Shown: positions 8,240-17,650, counted from the stretch's first letter. The stretch is 64,000 nucleotides of DNA from Betaproteobacteria bacterium UBA5216 (GCA_002412495.1 DHVE01000044.1:1-64000); one strand, 5' to 3'. Translations and numbers: made by a program. The notes: generated by a model not told the origin, from the letters alone.

Positions 8240-9822
8240 GCCGGCCTCCTGGACTGCGTCTTGAAATGATCGATGAGCGCGCGGGTCGAGGCGTCGTGCG
8301 TTCCGGGAATTGCGCGTGCGTCCAGTTCGGATTGAATCGTGGCCGCGATTTTTTTGCCGTATTCCACGCCCCACTGGTCAAACGCATTAATGCCCCAAAT
8401 GACGCTTTCGACATAAGTCTTGTGTTCATACAGCGCGACCAGCAGCCCGAGGTGATACGGGTCGGCCTCCGGCAGTACCAGCGTGGTGCTGGGGCGATTA
8501 CCGGGATAAACGCGATGCGGGTCGCTCGCCGGTTTGCCGGTCATCAACGCCTCGGCTTGAGCGAGCGCATTGGCGGCCAGCATTTCATGATGCGCGGGGT
8601 ATTGATGCCTGGCGCGGCAGGCGAAAATAAATTCCGCCGGTATCAACCGCGTGCCCTGATGGAGCAGTTGAAGAAAGGCATGCTGGCCGTTGGTGCCGGA
8701 TTCTCCCCACACCACGAGACCGGTGTTGACGCAGACCGGATTGCCATGCACATCCACGCGCTTGCCGAGGCTCTCCATTTCGATCTGCTGCAGGAACGCG
8801 GGGAAACGTTTGAAGCCGGATAGATAAGGCAGAACGACTCTCGATGTGGTGCCATGAAAATTCGCATACCACACATCGAGCAGCGCCAGAATCACCGGCA
8901 GGTTTTGATCCAGCGCCGCGCTTTGAAAATGCGCGTCCATGGCGCGCGCGCCGGCGCGTAAGTCATCAAAATGCGCCATGCCGATTTGCAGCGCCAGCGG
9001 CAGGGCCATTGCCGAGCACATGGAATAACGGCCGCCGACCCAATCCCAGGTGGCAAATATGTTCTCACGCGCGATGCCGAAGGCCTCGGCGATTTCCGGC
9101 CGCGCGGTCACGGCGGAAAATTTTGCGAGCGCGGCTTGCTCCCCGCCCAGTTTGCCGGCCATCCAATCGCGTACGGCGTGCGCGTTGGCTTGCGTTTCCG
9201 CGGTCGTGAATGTCTTGGATGCCACGATAATCAATGTGTATTTTGGATCCAACCGGGCAAGCAGTTGCTGCAACGCGCCTCCATCGACAGTGGACAGATA
9301 ATGTACGCGCAAGGGCGTGGTTGCATAAGCCTGTAGCGCGTCGCCCGCGAATGCAGCGCCAAGGCGGGCGCCCCCGATGCCTATGTGGATCACATCAGTG
9401 ACCGTTTTTGCGGCGCGTATCGATTCGACGAATGTTCGCATTCTGTCGATTTCGGTTTTGATCGAGACGGTGATATCGCGGCCATCGAGATGAACGGGTG
9501 ATTCCGATCGCAATGCCGTGTGCAGCGCCGCGCGGTTCTCGCTGACGTTGACGGGTTCGCCGGAAAACAAACGCCCAATAGCGCCGGCAAGATCGCGCTC
9601 ACGCGCCAGTTCAATCAGCAGGCGCAGCGTCTCCGCATCGAGCAGATTTTTTGAGTAATCCAGCAACACCTCGCCACAGTGTGCCGACAACGTGTGTGCC
9701 CGCCGGGGATCTTGTGCGAACATCGCGGCGAGGTCGAACGGCCGGTCGCGATAATGCGCGGCCAGCCGTTGCCAGGCGGGAATTTCGGTCAAATTGCGAT
9801 GTCGTATCGTGGCTTCATTCAT
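8236..9822 (-). CDS. pgi: Glucose-6-phosphate isomerase
   Basis: A 528-residue phosphoglucose isomerase interconverting glucose-6-phosphate and fructose-6-phosphate. Signature segments are present in order: DYSKN near the N-terminus, the HIGIGGARLG phosphosugar loop, DWVGGRYS, the catalytic glutamate in EMESLGK, the histidine in GQHAFLQLLHQGT and the lysine near QWGVEYGK. The ATG at 9822 aligns with the N-terminus of known enzymes; a start at 9885 would add 21 unrelated residues. A small conserved gene overlaps its 3' end, and a divergent EI24-type gene begins 83 bases upstream. Confidence 0.96.
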   Translation of the reverse strand: MNEATIRHRNLTEIPAWQRLAAHYRDRPFDLAAMFAQDPRRAHTLSAHCGEVLLDYSKNLLDAETLRLLIELARERDLAGAIGRLFSGEPVNVSENRAALHTALRSESPVHLDGRDITVSIKTEIDRMRTFVESIRAAKTVTDVIHIGIGGARLGAAFAGDALQAYATTPLRVHYLSTVDGGALQQLLARLDPKYTLIIVASKTFTTAETQANAHAVRDWMAGKLGGEQAALAKFSAVTARPEIAEAFGIARENIFATWDWVGGRYSMCSAMALPLALQIGMAHFDDLRAGARAMDAHFQSAALDQNLPVILALLDVWYANFHGTTSRVVLPYLSGFKRFPAFLQQIEMESLGKRVDVHGNPVCVNTGLVVWGESGTNGQHAFLQLLHQGTRLIPAEFIFACRARHQYPAHHEMLAANALAQAEALMTGKPASDPHRVYPGNRPSTTLVLPEADPYHLGLLVALYEHKTYVESVIWGINAFDQWGVEYGKKIAATIQSELDARAIPGTHDASTRALIDHFKTQSRRPA

Positions 9823-9905
9823 CCTGATATTGTACTCCGCCGAGCGCGGGCCGTATAAGATTGCAACCGAAGACTTGATCGTCATGAAATGACAATGAAA
9901 CCCTT

Positions 9906-10646
9906 ATGAAACCGGTAATCACGGCGTTCATGCGCGCCTTTCGCGATCTGGGCGATCGGCGGGTCATCGCCATCATACTGCTGCCCGTGCTGGCATCGCT
10001 AGTGATTTGGCTGGTGATCATCCTGTGGTTCTGGCAAAGCTGGGTAATGGTGTTGGGCGATGCAATTGGATCCACGCAATGGGCGCGTTGGCTGCGCGAT
10101 TGGGGCGCACAGTGGCTGGTAAATGGCATGGGGGCTTTGGCGCTGATCGCGCTGATGATTCCGGCGTTGCTGGTTACCAACGTGGTGATCGCCGAAATCT
10201 TTGCATTGCCGGCGCTGGTGAAGCTGGTGTCGGCGCGCGACTATCCCATGCTGGAGCGTCGCCACGGCGGTACGATGGTCGGCGGGACGATAAATGCCTG
10301 CGCGGGCATCACGATATTTTTGCTGGTGTTCGTGCTGACGCTGCCGCTTTGGTTGCTCGGGCCGGTGGGATTGATAGCCGGCGCGCTTAACTCGGCATAT
10401 CTCGCGCAGCGGCTGTTTCGTTATGACGCGTTGTCCGAACATGCCGGTGCCGGCGAGTACGACGCGCTGGTCAAGCGCTCGCGGGGGCGCTTGTTTTTGC
10501 TGGGACTGACGTTGTCGCCGCTGAACTACGTGCCCTTCGTCAATCTGTTTGTCCCGGTGCTGGGGGCGCTCGCCTACACGCACTTTTGCCTGCGCGAACT
10601 GGCAAACTTGCGCGAGGCAGAGGCGCGAGGACTTGACGCGCCCTAA
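9906..10646 (+). CDS. EI24 / CysZ-like integral membrane protein
   Basis: A 246-residue membrane protein with about five or six hydrophobic segments (near 18–45, 70–100, 118–140, 145–160 and 195–225). The sequence resembles the EI24 domain family, which includes the sulfate permease CysZ, but no sulfate-assimilation gene is nearby. Function is therefore unassigned beyond a transport or membrane role. It is transcribed divergently from pgi and convergently with the thiolase gene. The start ATG at 9906 is the first in the frame. Confidence 0.75.
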   Translation: MKPVITAFMRAFRDLGDRRVIAIILLPVLASLVIWLVIILWFWQSWVMVLGDAIGSTQWARWLRDWGAQWLVNGMGALALIALMIPALLVTNVVIAEIFALPALVKLVSARDYPMLERRHGGTMVGGTINACAGITIFLLVFVLTLPLWLLGPVGLIAGALNSAYLAQRLFRYDALSEHAGAGEYDALVKRSRGRLFLLGLTLSPLNYVPFVNLFVPVLGALAYTHFCLRELANLREAEARGLDAP

Positions 10647-10664
10647 CTCCCAGTTCGTGGCCCT

Positions 10665-11855
10665 TCACATTCTCTCGAATACCGCCGCGATGCCCTGCCC
10701 GCCGCCGATACACATGGTGACCAGCGCGTAGCGTCCGCCGGTGCGCTGGAGTTCGTACAGGGCTTTTACGGTGAGCACCGCGCCGGTCGCGCCGATCGGG
10801 TGCCCCAAGCCGACAGCGCCGCCGTTGGGATTGGTTTTTTTCGAGTCGAACTTCAGATCGCAAGACACGGCCAGCGCCTGCACCGCGAAGGCTTCGTTGG
10901 ATTCGATAACATCCATGTCGTCCACCGTGAGTCCTGCCTTGGTTAGCGCGCGCTGGCACGCGGGCACCGGGCCGATGCCCATGATTTTCGGATCCACGCC
11001 CGCCAGACCATATGACACCAGCCGCGCCATCGGTTTCAATCCGGCCTTGGCCGCCGCGCCTTTTTCCATCATCACGATGGCTGCCGCGCCATCGTTGATG
11101 CCGGAAGCGTTGCCGGCCGTGACCGACCCGCCTTCTTTTTTGAACACCGCGCGCAGCTTCGCCATACTTTCGAGCGTTGCGTCGGCACGCGGGTGTTCGT
11201 CGCGATCGAACAGGGTGACGCCTTTGCGGGTTTTCAATTCAATCGGCAGTATCTGGTCCTTGAAGTATCCCTTGTCGATGGCGTTGATGGCGCGACGGTG
11301 ACTTTCGACGGCGAAGGCGTCCTGCGCTTCGCGGGTGATTTTCCATTGCGCCGCGATGTTCTCGGCCGTGATGCCCATATGCACCGTGTCGAACGGATCG
11401 GTCAGCGCGCCCACCATCATGTCAACGACGGTGCTGTCGCTCATGCGTTGGCCCCAGCGCAACGCCGGCATCAGGTAGCCACCACGGCTCATGGATTCCG
11501 CGCCGCCGCCGACGGCAACCTCGGAATCACCCAGCAAAATGCCTTGTGCCGCGCTGACTATGGCCTGCAATCCGCTGCCGCATAAACGGTTTACCGTGAG
11601 CGCGGTGGATTCCTGCGGCAGGCCGCCCTTGATGGCGGCCACGCGCGAGAAATACATATCGCGCGCTTCGGTATGCAGGACGTTGCCGAATACCAGCTGG
11701 TTGACTTGCCCGGCATCTATCGACGCGCGCTTGACGGCTTCACGCACCACCTGGCCGGCCAGTTCCGTCGGTGCGATGTCCTTGAGTGCGCCGCCATAAT
11801 CGCCGACCGCAGTGCGCACGCTACTAAGTACCACCACTTCCCGGGAGTTGCTCAT
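10665..11855 (-). CDS. Acetyl-CoA C-acetyltransferase (thiolase)
   Basis: A 396-residue thiolase catalysing condensation of two acetyl-CoA, or thiolytic cleavage of 3-ketoacyl-CoA. The acylated cysteine is C92 in NRLCGSG; the second half has NEAFA, GGAVGLGHPIGATG with the active histidine, and CIGGGQG with the second active cysteine. The ATG at 11855 is preferred because GGAG lies seven bases upstream; the in-frame ATG at 11867 sits on that ribosome-binding site. PhaA/BktB-like use in polyhydroxyalkanoate or ketone metabolism is plausible but no pha genes are in the window. Confidence 0.93.
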   Translation of the reverse strand: MSNSREVVVLSSVRTAVGDYGGALKDIAPTELAGQVVREAVKRASIDAGQVNQLVFGNVLHTEARDMYFSRVAAIKGGLPQESTALTVNRLCGSGLQAIVSAAQGILLGDSEVAVGGGAESMSRGGYLMPALRWGQRMSDSTVVDMMVGALTDPFDTVHMGITAENIAAQWKITREAQDAFAVESHRRAINAIDKGYFKDQILPIELKTRKGVTLFDRDEHPRADATLESMAKLRAVFKKEGGSVTAGNASGINDGAAAIVMMEKGAAAKAGLKPMARLVSYGLAGVDPKIMGIGPVPACQRALTKAGLTVDDMDVIESNEAFAVQALAVSCDLKFDSKKTNPNGGAVGLGHPIGATGAVLTVKALYELQRTGGRYALVTMCIGGGQGIAAVFERM

Positions 11856-11977
11856 GGTATTCTCCATAAGTTTATGTTAATAAAAGACTTTTATATTGAA
11901 AAACTGGATTCATTGCACAGTCTACGCCCGCGCTTCTGTGCTGTCGAGGGGGATGCTGCGTCGCGCAATGACCGGCG

Positions 11978-13648
11978 TCAGTAGTTGCTGGAGGTGCGCT
12001 GGTACAGCCGGTAACGCTCCACCTTGTCGCCGGGCCGCGCGCCTTCCCAGATTTTGCGCCAGCCGGGTTGGAGTGATTCTTCTTTGGCGACGCCTTGCGT
12101 CAGCAGTAAGTCGCAATCCGCGCGGCGCGCGGCGGATTCTTCGCGATGGGTCGTCAGATTCGCTACATAATGCAGCATGGCACGTTGTGATTCGCCGAGA
12201 TTGCGGCTCGACACGCAACGGTATTGCGCGGGCAGATTTTGTTGCAGCCCGACGAAGGTGGAACGATAACTCTTGCCGGTGTCGATCCACGGCAAAAACA
12301 GAATGTTGAGCAATCCCCAGATCACGGTTACGCCGGCTGCCCATGCGATCACCGGGCGCTCCGCAACACGCTTGATCCGCGCCAGAAAAATAAACCACAA
12401 TACAGTGTAGCCGGCCGCGAATACAAATGCCGATGCCTTGAATCCCGGCGCATGGCCGGGCTGTATGCGATGCAGATGCGCGTGCAGACGCGCCGGCACG
12501 CCGAGTTCCAGTCCTGCCCAATAAAACCACGCGACCACGACAAAAAAGGTCGCGGCCATCACGCTGAACCATAACCATGCGTTGGCCGCGCCGCGTCTCA
12601 GGGTGCTGATGCCGGGCACCGCCAGCAGCGCCAGCGCGGGCAACAGCGGCAGCGCATACAGATCGCGCGCACCGCTGGCGAACGAAAGCATGGCCACGGA
12701 CACCGCTAGCCCGGTCAGCGGGAGCGCGATGGCCGGCGCCGCATATGGATGCGAATAGCGCTGTGCGTCGGGCCGTGAATCGGGATGCTGCCGTGGTTGC
12801 CGGCGTGCTATCCAGAGCGTCCACACGCATACCAGCCATACCGGCCAGGCATACCAAGGCAACACGCGCAGGTAGTAAGACACGTCACGGCCTTCGCCCG
12901 TGAGCAGCGTGTGCAGGTCATGCCGCACCCATACGTCGAATACCATCGGTGATTGCAGATGCAGCGCCAGAGGCCATGCGGCGATCGCGGGGACGGCCAC
13001 CAGCGCCGCGTAGCCGACCGTCCGCGCGTAGCCGCGGGTGCGCCACGCGGCACTAACCAGCGGAAGAACACCGGCAATCAAGCAGAGGATGAAGGTCTCC
13101 ACGGTGCCTTGCGACAGAAATACCATACTCAATGCACCGCCGAGCAGCAGTCCGGCGCGCAGCGCACGTTCGTTTTGCGACTGCGCCAGCGCGAACGCGT
13201 AATAGCCCAAGGCAAATCCCGCCAGCGGCGCGATGTCGGTGACGATCTGGTGGCTGCGCACCACCAAACCAAAACAGCCGAGCATGAGCAGTGCCGCGAT
13301 GGCGCCTTTGCCGCGGCCATTCAATTCGCGCGATGCCAGTCCGCAGCACAGAAACGTGAGCGCCATGAATAAACCGGTCGCCAGCCGCGCGCCGTCGTGC
13401 AGGGGCAGAAAGGCCGAGGTCAACCACGCGGTGGCCGCCGCAGTGAGGTAATACAGCGGTGGCTCGTCCACAAAGGGTTCACCCGCCAGTGACGATGTAA
13501 TCCATGAACCGCCGCGCAGGATTTCGTAGACCACGCCAAACGTGGTGGCTTCGTCCGACTTCCACGGGTCGTGGCCGATCAGTCCCGGTACTATCCAGGC
13601 TAGGCACAGCAAAGCTATCAGGAGGTGGCGTTGTGACTGTTGAGACAT
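11978..13648 (-). CDS. ArnT-like GT-C family glycosyltransferase
   Basis: A 556-residue polytopic membrane protein of the PMT/ArnT (GT39/GT83-like) class, which transfers sugars from polyprenyl-phosphate carriers on the periplasmic side. The first periplasmic loop carries the typical acidic motif DPWKSDEATT; a second family-typical element is FVDEPPLYYL. Roughly eleven hydrophobic helices precede a C-terminal soluble domain. The start at 13648 (MSQQSQRHLL) gives a normal first helix; in-frame starts at 13702 and 13771 are possible, and none has a clear ribosome-binding site. The sugar donor and acceptor are unknown. Confidence 0.83.
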   Translation of the reverse strand: MSQQSQRHLLIALLCLAWIVPGLIGHDPWKSDEATTFGVVYEILRGGSWITSSLAGEPFVDEPPLYYLTAAATAWLTSAFLPLHDGARLATGLFMALTFLCCGLASRELNGRGKGAIAALLMLGCFGLVVRSHQIVTDIAPLAGFALGYYAFALAQSQNERALRAGLLLGGALSMVFLSQGTVETFILCLIAGVLPLVSAAWRTRGYARTVGYAALVAVPAIAAWPLALHLQSPMVFDVWVRHDLHTLLTGEGRDVSYYLRVLPWYAWPVWLVCVWTLWIARRQPRQHPDSRPDAQRYSHPYAAPAIALPLTGLAVSVAMLSFASGARDLYALPLLPALALLAVPGISTLRRGAANAWLWFSVMAATFFVVVAWFYWAGLELGVPARLHAHLHRIQPGHAPGFKASAFVFAAGYTVLWFIFLARIKRVAERPVIAWAAGVTVIWGLLNILFLPWIDTGKSYRSTFVGLQQNLPAQYRCVSSRNLGESQRAMLHYVANLTTHREESAARRADCDLLLTQGVAKEESLQPGWRKIWEGARPGDKVERYRLYQRTSSNY

Positions 13649-13970
13649 ATTCACTACGACAAGCACTGCGACAAGGACTGCGTGTCGCGCTGTAGTTTTC
13701 ATTATTGTTTTGGTGCGGGGCACGATTATCCCATTTTTGTGCGCGAGCCGATTTGTGAATTGCCCGCGCACAACTATCGAGCGCGGCGCACCACGTTATT
13801 GCACCGATTGGGGGCGGCATCGCCAAGTCCGCTTGAACGGCGGGTGCCAAGGCGTCACATAAATCAAATAAATGTCAATAAAAACAAATGGTTATTAATT
13901 AATCGCCGCTGATTATTTCAGTGCTGGCATACATTCTGCTGAGAGGTTGTTGCAAACCTTGGAGAGGAGC
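13649..13970. other. Intergenic region between glycosyltransferase and cyanate operon
   Basis: A 322-base divergent intergenic region. It contains the N-terminal alternatives of the glycosyltransferase gene, an AT-rich stretch at about 13,860–13,900 holding the recurring motif at 13,877–13,895, and the sigma-54-like promoter at 13,925–13,940. A TGCACC-N5-GGGGCG string at 13,800–13,816 partly matches an NtrC site (second half four of six). No convincing small gene was seen. Confidence 0.6.
13925..13940 (+). promoter_or_regulatory. Candidate sigma-54 (RpoN) promoter of the cyanate operon
   Basis: The string TGGCATACATTCTGCT has the essential GG (−24) and GC (−12) dinucleotides exactly ten bases apart, plus the flanking TGGCA and TGCT of the consensus. 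Transcription would start near 13,951, which leaves room for the GGAGAGGAG ribosome-binding site at 13,961–13,969 before the ATG at 13,971. Nitrogen control of cyanate use is biologically sensible. The evidence is sequence match and position only. Confidence 0.55.
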
Positions 13971-15365
13971 ATGTCGATGTCTGATGTAACCAAGCTGTAT
14001 GACGCCAACGCTGATTTGTCCGTGCCGTGCCCGTGCGGCCGGCATGATTCGCGGCATGAGCATGAGCAAGCGCGTGCCCGCGCCGGCATCCATGAAGCGG
14101 GCGCGGGAACAGATCATGAATCACTGGGCCGCGAAGTGGTCGAGTCCGCAATGGTGCGTGCTTTGTTTCCCGACGATCGGATGCGTCGCGGCTTCCTGAA
14201 GGCGGTGGGCGCGAACACCGCCATGGCGGCGATAGCCAGCGTGCTTCCGATAGGCGCCATGCAGGCGTTGGCGCAGGATAAACGCGCACCGGAGAAAAAA
14301 AATCTCAAGATTGGATTTATTCCGATCACGTGCGCCACGCCGTTGATACTGGCGCATCCGCTGCGTTACTACGCCGCCGAAGGGCTGGAAGTCGAAGTCA
14401 TCAAAACCGCGGGCTGGGCACTGATCCGCGACAAGGTGCTGAACAAGGAATACGACGCCTCGCACCTGCTCGCGCCGATGCCGATTGCGATTTCGATGGG
14501 CATCGGTTCGTCGAAGCAGGCGATGAACGTCGCGACGATACAAAACGTCAATGGACAGGCCATCACGCTCGCCAACAAACACAAGGACAAGCGCGATCCG
14601 AAGCAATGGAAAGGGTTCAAGCTGGCCGTGCCGTTCGAGTTTTCCATGCACAATTTTCTGTTGCGTTATTACGTGGCCGAGCATGGCCTCGACCCCGACA
14701 AGGATATTCAGATTCGCGTGTTGCCGCCGCCGGAAATGGTCGCCAATCTGCGCGCCGGCAACATTGACGGATACCTTGGTCCGGATCCGTTTAATCAGCG
14801 CGCGGTGTTCGAGGAAGTCGGATTCATACACATTTTGTCGAAAGAGTTATGGGATGGGCATCCCTGCTGCTCGTTCGGCGCATCCACGCAGTTCATTCAG
14901 GAAAATCCGAATTCGTTCGCGGCGTTGTTCCGCGCCGTGCTCAAGGGCGCGGCACTAGCACGCGATCCGGCCAATCGAAAGACCATCGCCGAATCAATTG
15001 CGCCCGCGAACTATCTGAACCAGCCGGTGGCGGTGCTGGAGCAAGTGCTGACGGGCCGCTACGCGGACGGCTTGGGCAATGTGAAAAACGACCCCTCGCG
15101 CGTCGATTTTGATCCATTTCCCTGGTACTCGATGGCAACGTGGATACTTTCGCAAATGAAGCGCTGGGGTTACATCAAGGGCGACGTGCGCTGGAAGGAA
15201 TTGACCGAGCAAATCTATCTGCTTACCGACGCGCGCAAACACATGGCGGCCATGGGCTACAAGCCGCCATCTGACAACCACAAAAAAATTATCGTCATGG
15301 GCAAGGTGTTTGATCACACTGCGCCGGATGCCTATGTCAACAGTTTTGCCATCAAGCGAGCCTAG
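13971..15365 (+). CDS. NrtA/CmpA-type ABC transporter substrate-binding protein, probably cyanate
   Basis: A 464-residue periplasmic binding protein of the nitrate/bicarbonate/cyanate class. A long N-terminal extension with the cysteine motif CPCG at 20–23 precedes a twin-arginine signal (RRGFLK at 72–77 and a hydrophobic stretch to about 102), so Tat export is likely. The mature part (KIGFIPITCATPLILA onward) matches NrtA-like proteins. The ATG at 13,971 follows GGAGAGGAG; an in-frame alternative start lies upstream at 13,947. The permease, ATPase and cyanase genes follow at once, so cyanate is the best-supported ligand, with nitrate or bicarbonate as alternatives. Confidence 0.83.
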   Translation: MSMSDVTKLYDANADLSVPCPCGRHDSRHEHEQARARAGIHEAGAGTDHESLGREVVESAMVRALFPDDRMRRGFLKAVGANTAMAAIASVLPIGAMQALAQDKRAPEKKNLKIGFIPITCATPLILAHPLRYYAAEGLEVEVIKTAGWALIRDKVLNKEYDASHLLAPMPIAISMGIGSSKQAMNVATIQNVNGQAITLANKHKDKRDPKQWKGFKLAVPFEFSMHNFLLRYYVAEHGLDPDKDIQIRVLPPPEMVANLRAGNIDGYLGPDPFNQRAVFEEVGFIHILSKELWDGHPCCSFGASTQFIQENPNSFAALFRAVLKGAALARDPANRKTIAESIAPANYLNQPVAVLEQVLTGRYADGLGNVKNDPSRVDFDPFPWYSMATWILSQMKRWGYIKGDVRWKELTEQIYLLTDARKHMAAMGYKPPSDNHKKIIVMGKVFDHTAPDAYVNSFAIKRA

Positions 15366-15377
15366 GAGCAGATCAGC

Positions 15378-16217
15378 ATGGACAAAAGCATGGGTATCAG
15401 AGCGGGCGCACTGTCATTGGTTATCTTTCTGTTTCTATTAGGTATCTGGCAGGCGGCCACCAACACGGGCGCCGAGAAAGCCGGCGGCGCGCTTACCGAG
15501 TACGAGCAATTGATGGGCAAGAGCGCGAAAAAAAGCGATGGCTTGCCCACGCCCGCGCAAATGGGTCAGACGGTGGTGAAACATCTGTCCGATCCGTTTT
15601 ACGACAAAGGCCCGAACGATAAAGGCATCGGTATTCAATTGGCGTACTCGCTGGCGCGGGTGGCCGGGGGATTTTTTCTGGCTGCGCTGGTCGCCATACC
15701 GTTTGGATTCATGATTGGCATGTCGCCGCTGCTGTATCGCGCGCTGGATCCGTTCATCCAGGTGCTAAAGCCGATTTCGCCGCTGGCGTGGATGCCCCTG
15801 GCGCTCTACACCATCAAGGATTCGGCCACGTCTTCGATATTTGTCATTTTCATTTGTTCGATCTGGCCGATGTTGATCAACACCGCGTACGGCGTGGCCT
15901 CGGTGCGCAAGGATTGGCTCAACGTGGCGCGCACGCTCGAAGTCGGCATTCTGCGCAAGGCGTTTCTGGTGATTCTGCCGGCGGCGGCGCCCACCATCAT
16001 GACCGGCATGCGCATTTCGATGGGCATTGCCTGGCTGGTGATAGTCGCCGCCGAAATGCTGGTGGGCGGCACCGGCATCGGCTACTTCGTGTGGAACGAG
16101 TGGAACAACCTTTCGCTCACCAATGTGATTTTCGCCATCCTGATGATCGGCGTGGTCGGTATGGCGCTGGATATGCTGTTCGGGATGTTTCAGAAGTTCG
16201 TTACCTACGTGGAGTAA
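15378..16217 (+). CDS. ABC transporter permease, NrtB-like (cyanate uptake)
   Basis: A 279-residue inner-membrane permease of the nitrate/taurine/cyanate class with an N-terminal helix (about 10–27), a hydrophilic insertion (30–80) and five further helices. The EAA loop that docks the ATPase is the segment ARTLEVGILRKAFLVILPAA at about 184–203. A TAGGAG ribosome-binding site precedes the ATG at 15,378, 12 bases after the binding-protein stop. It should form a homodimer with two copies of the following ATPase. Confidence 0.88.
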   Translation: MDKSMGIRAGALSLVIFLFLLGIWQAATNTGAEKAGGALTEYEQLMGKSAKKSDGLPTPAQMGQTVVKHLSDPFYDKGPNDKGIGIQLAYSLARVAGGFFLAALVAIPFGFMIGMSPLLYRALDPFIQVLKPISPLAWMPLALYTIKDSATSSIFVIFICSIWPMLINTAYGVASVRKDWLNVARTLEVGILRKAFLVILPAAAPTIMTGMRISMGIAWLVIVAAEMLVGGTGIGYFVWNEWNNLSLTNVIFAILMIGVVGMALDMLFGMFQKFVTYVE

Positions 16218-16220
16218 ATC

Positions 16221-17132
16221 ATGAGCGCTTCGTTTCTGATCGCGGACGGCTTGGCGAAAAAATATCCCGGTGCGCGCGGCAAGCCGGATTTGACGGTGTT
16301 CGACGATGTGCATTTCACCATCGAAAAAGGCGAGTTTGTGTGCATCATCGGGCACTCTGGCTGCGGCAAGACCACGATACTTAACGTGCTGGCCGGACTG
16401 GACACCGCAAGCAGCGGCAACGTGCTGATGGACGAACGCGAGATATCCGGCCCCAGCCTTGAACGTGGCGTGGTGTTTCAGGGGCACGCGTTGATGCCAT
16501 GGCTGACGGCGAAAAAGAACGTCGAATTCGCGGTGTGTTCGCGTTGGCCCGACAAGAGTGGAAAAGAGATTGACGCCCATTGCCAGAAATATCTGGACCT
16601 TGTTGGACTGACCGGATCTGAACACAAGAAGCCTTCCGAGCTTTCCGGCGGCATGAAACAACGCGTGGGCATTGCGCGCGCTTTCGCCATTGAACCGAAG
16701 ATGCTGCTGCTCGACGAGCCGTTCGGCGCGCTCGATGCACTGACGCGCGGTAATATTCAGGAGGAACTGGTCAAGATCTGCGCCGCCACGCATCAAACGG
16801 TATTCATGATCACGCACGATGTCGATGAGGCGATACTGCTTTCCGACAAGATCATGTTGATGTCAAACGGGCCGCGCGCGCGCATTGCCGAGATCGTGGT
16901 CAACACGCTGCCCAAGAACCGCTCGCGTGAAACCTTGCACAAGGAGCCGAGCTTCTATGCGATACGCAATCATCTTGTGGATTTTTTGGTGAGCCGTTCC
17001 AAGCGCTTTAGCGAAGCATTGCCGGAGGGTTACGACCCGAAAAACCCGCCGCTGGTCACGCCGGGCGTTGAAGCGCCACCGCCGCCATCGTCACCTCTTG
17101 AATTTGCCAAAGTCGTTAACCTCAGACACTAA
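16221..17132 (+). CDS. ABC transporter ATPase, NrtD/CynD-like
   Basis: A 303-residue ATP-binding subunit. Walker A is GHSGCGKTT, the signature is LSGGMKQR, Walker B is LLLDEPFGALDALT and the H-loop is ITHDVDEA, all intact. The gene starts three bases after the permease stop. The C-terminal tail beyond the nucleotide-binding domain (about 225–303) is proline-rich at its end. With the two preceding genes it forms a complete importer, and cyanase follows 17 bases later. Confidence 0.92.
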   Translation: MSASFLIADGLAKKYPGARGKPDLTVFDDVHFTIEKGEFVCIIGHSGCGKTTILNVLAGLDTASSGNVLMDEREISGPSLERGVVFQGHALMPWLTAKKNVEFAVCSRWPDKSGKEIDAHCQKYLDLVGLTGSEHKKPSELSGGMKQRVGIARAFAIEPKMLLLDEPFGALDALTRGNIQEELVKICAATHQTVFMITHDVDEAILLSDKIMLMSNGPRARIAEIVVNTLPKNRSRETLHKEPSFYAIRNHLVDFLVSRSKRFSEALPEGYDPKNPPLVTPGVEAPPPPSSPLEFAKVVNLRH

Positions 17133-17149
17133 CCGGAAAGGAAAACCCC

Positions 17150-17650
17150 ATGAAGAAATCCGACGCCCCCGAGGCGCTGCTGGCCGCCGCCAGCGTGCAC
17201 AAACCCATGACGCGCCACGATGTCACCGAGCTTGTTGTCGAAGCGCGGCTGAAAAAAGGTCTGAGCTGGGCGAAGATCGCCAAGGCGGTTGGTTCGAGCA
17301 AGGAATGGACAACCGCCGCGCTGCTCGGGCAAATGAAAATGACCAAGCCGCAAGCGGAAGCCGCCGGAAAATTGCTGGGCTTGCCGCCGTATGCGATTTT
17401 GCTGTTGCAGCAGGCGCCGTATAAAGGTTCGTTGCCCACCGCCGTGCCGACCGATCCGCTGATCTATCGCTTTTATGAACTGGTGAGCGTTTACGGCACT
17501 ACGTTCAAGGAATTGATACACGAAGAATTCGGCGACGGCATAATGAGCGCCATCGACTTCAAGATGGACATGCAGCGGCAGGCTGATCCGAACGGAGACC
17601 GTGTGCAGATCGTGATGAGCGGCAAGTATCTGCAATACAAAACGTATTAG
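17150..17650 (+). CDS. cynS: Cyanate hydratase (cyanase)
   Basis: A 166-residue cyanase, which converts cyanate and bicarbonate to ammonia and carbon dioxide (via carbamate). By comparison with the E. coli enzyme the catalytic residues are R107, E110 (in YRFYE) and S133 (in GIMSAIDFK). The N-terminal helix-turn-helix-like domain and the C-terminal GKYL segment are complete. It is the last gene of a transporter–cyanase operon and gives that operon its likely purpose: scavenging cyanate as nitrogen. No cynT carbonic anhydrase or CynR regulator is visible nearby. Confidence 0.96.
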   Translation: MKKSDAPEALLAAASVHKPMTRHDVTELVVEARLKKGLSWAKIAKAVGSSKEWTTAALLGQMKMTKPQAEAAGKLLGLPPYAILLLQQAPYKGSLPTAVPTDPLIYRFYELVSVYGTTFKELIHEEFGDGIMSAIDFKMDMQRQADPNGDRVQIVMSGKYLQYKTY

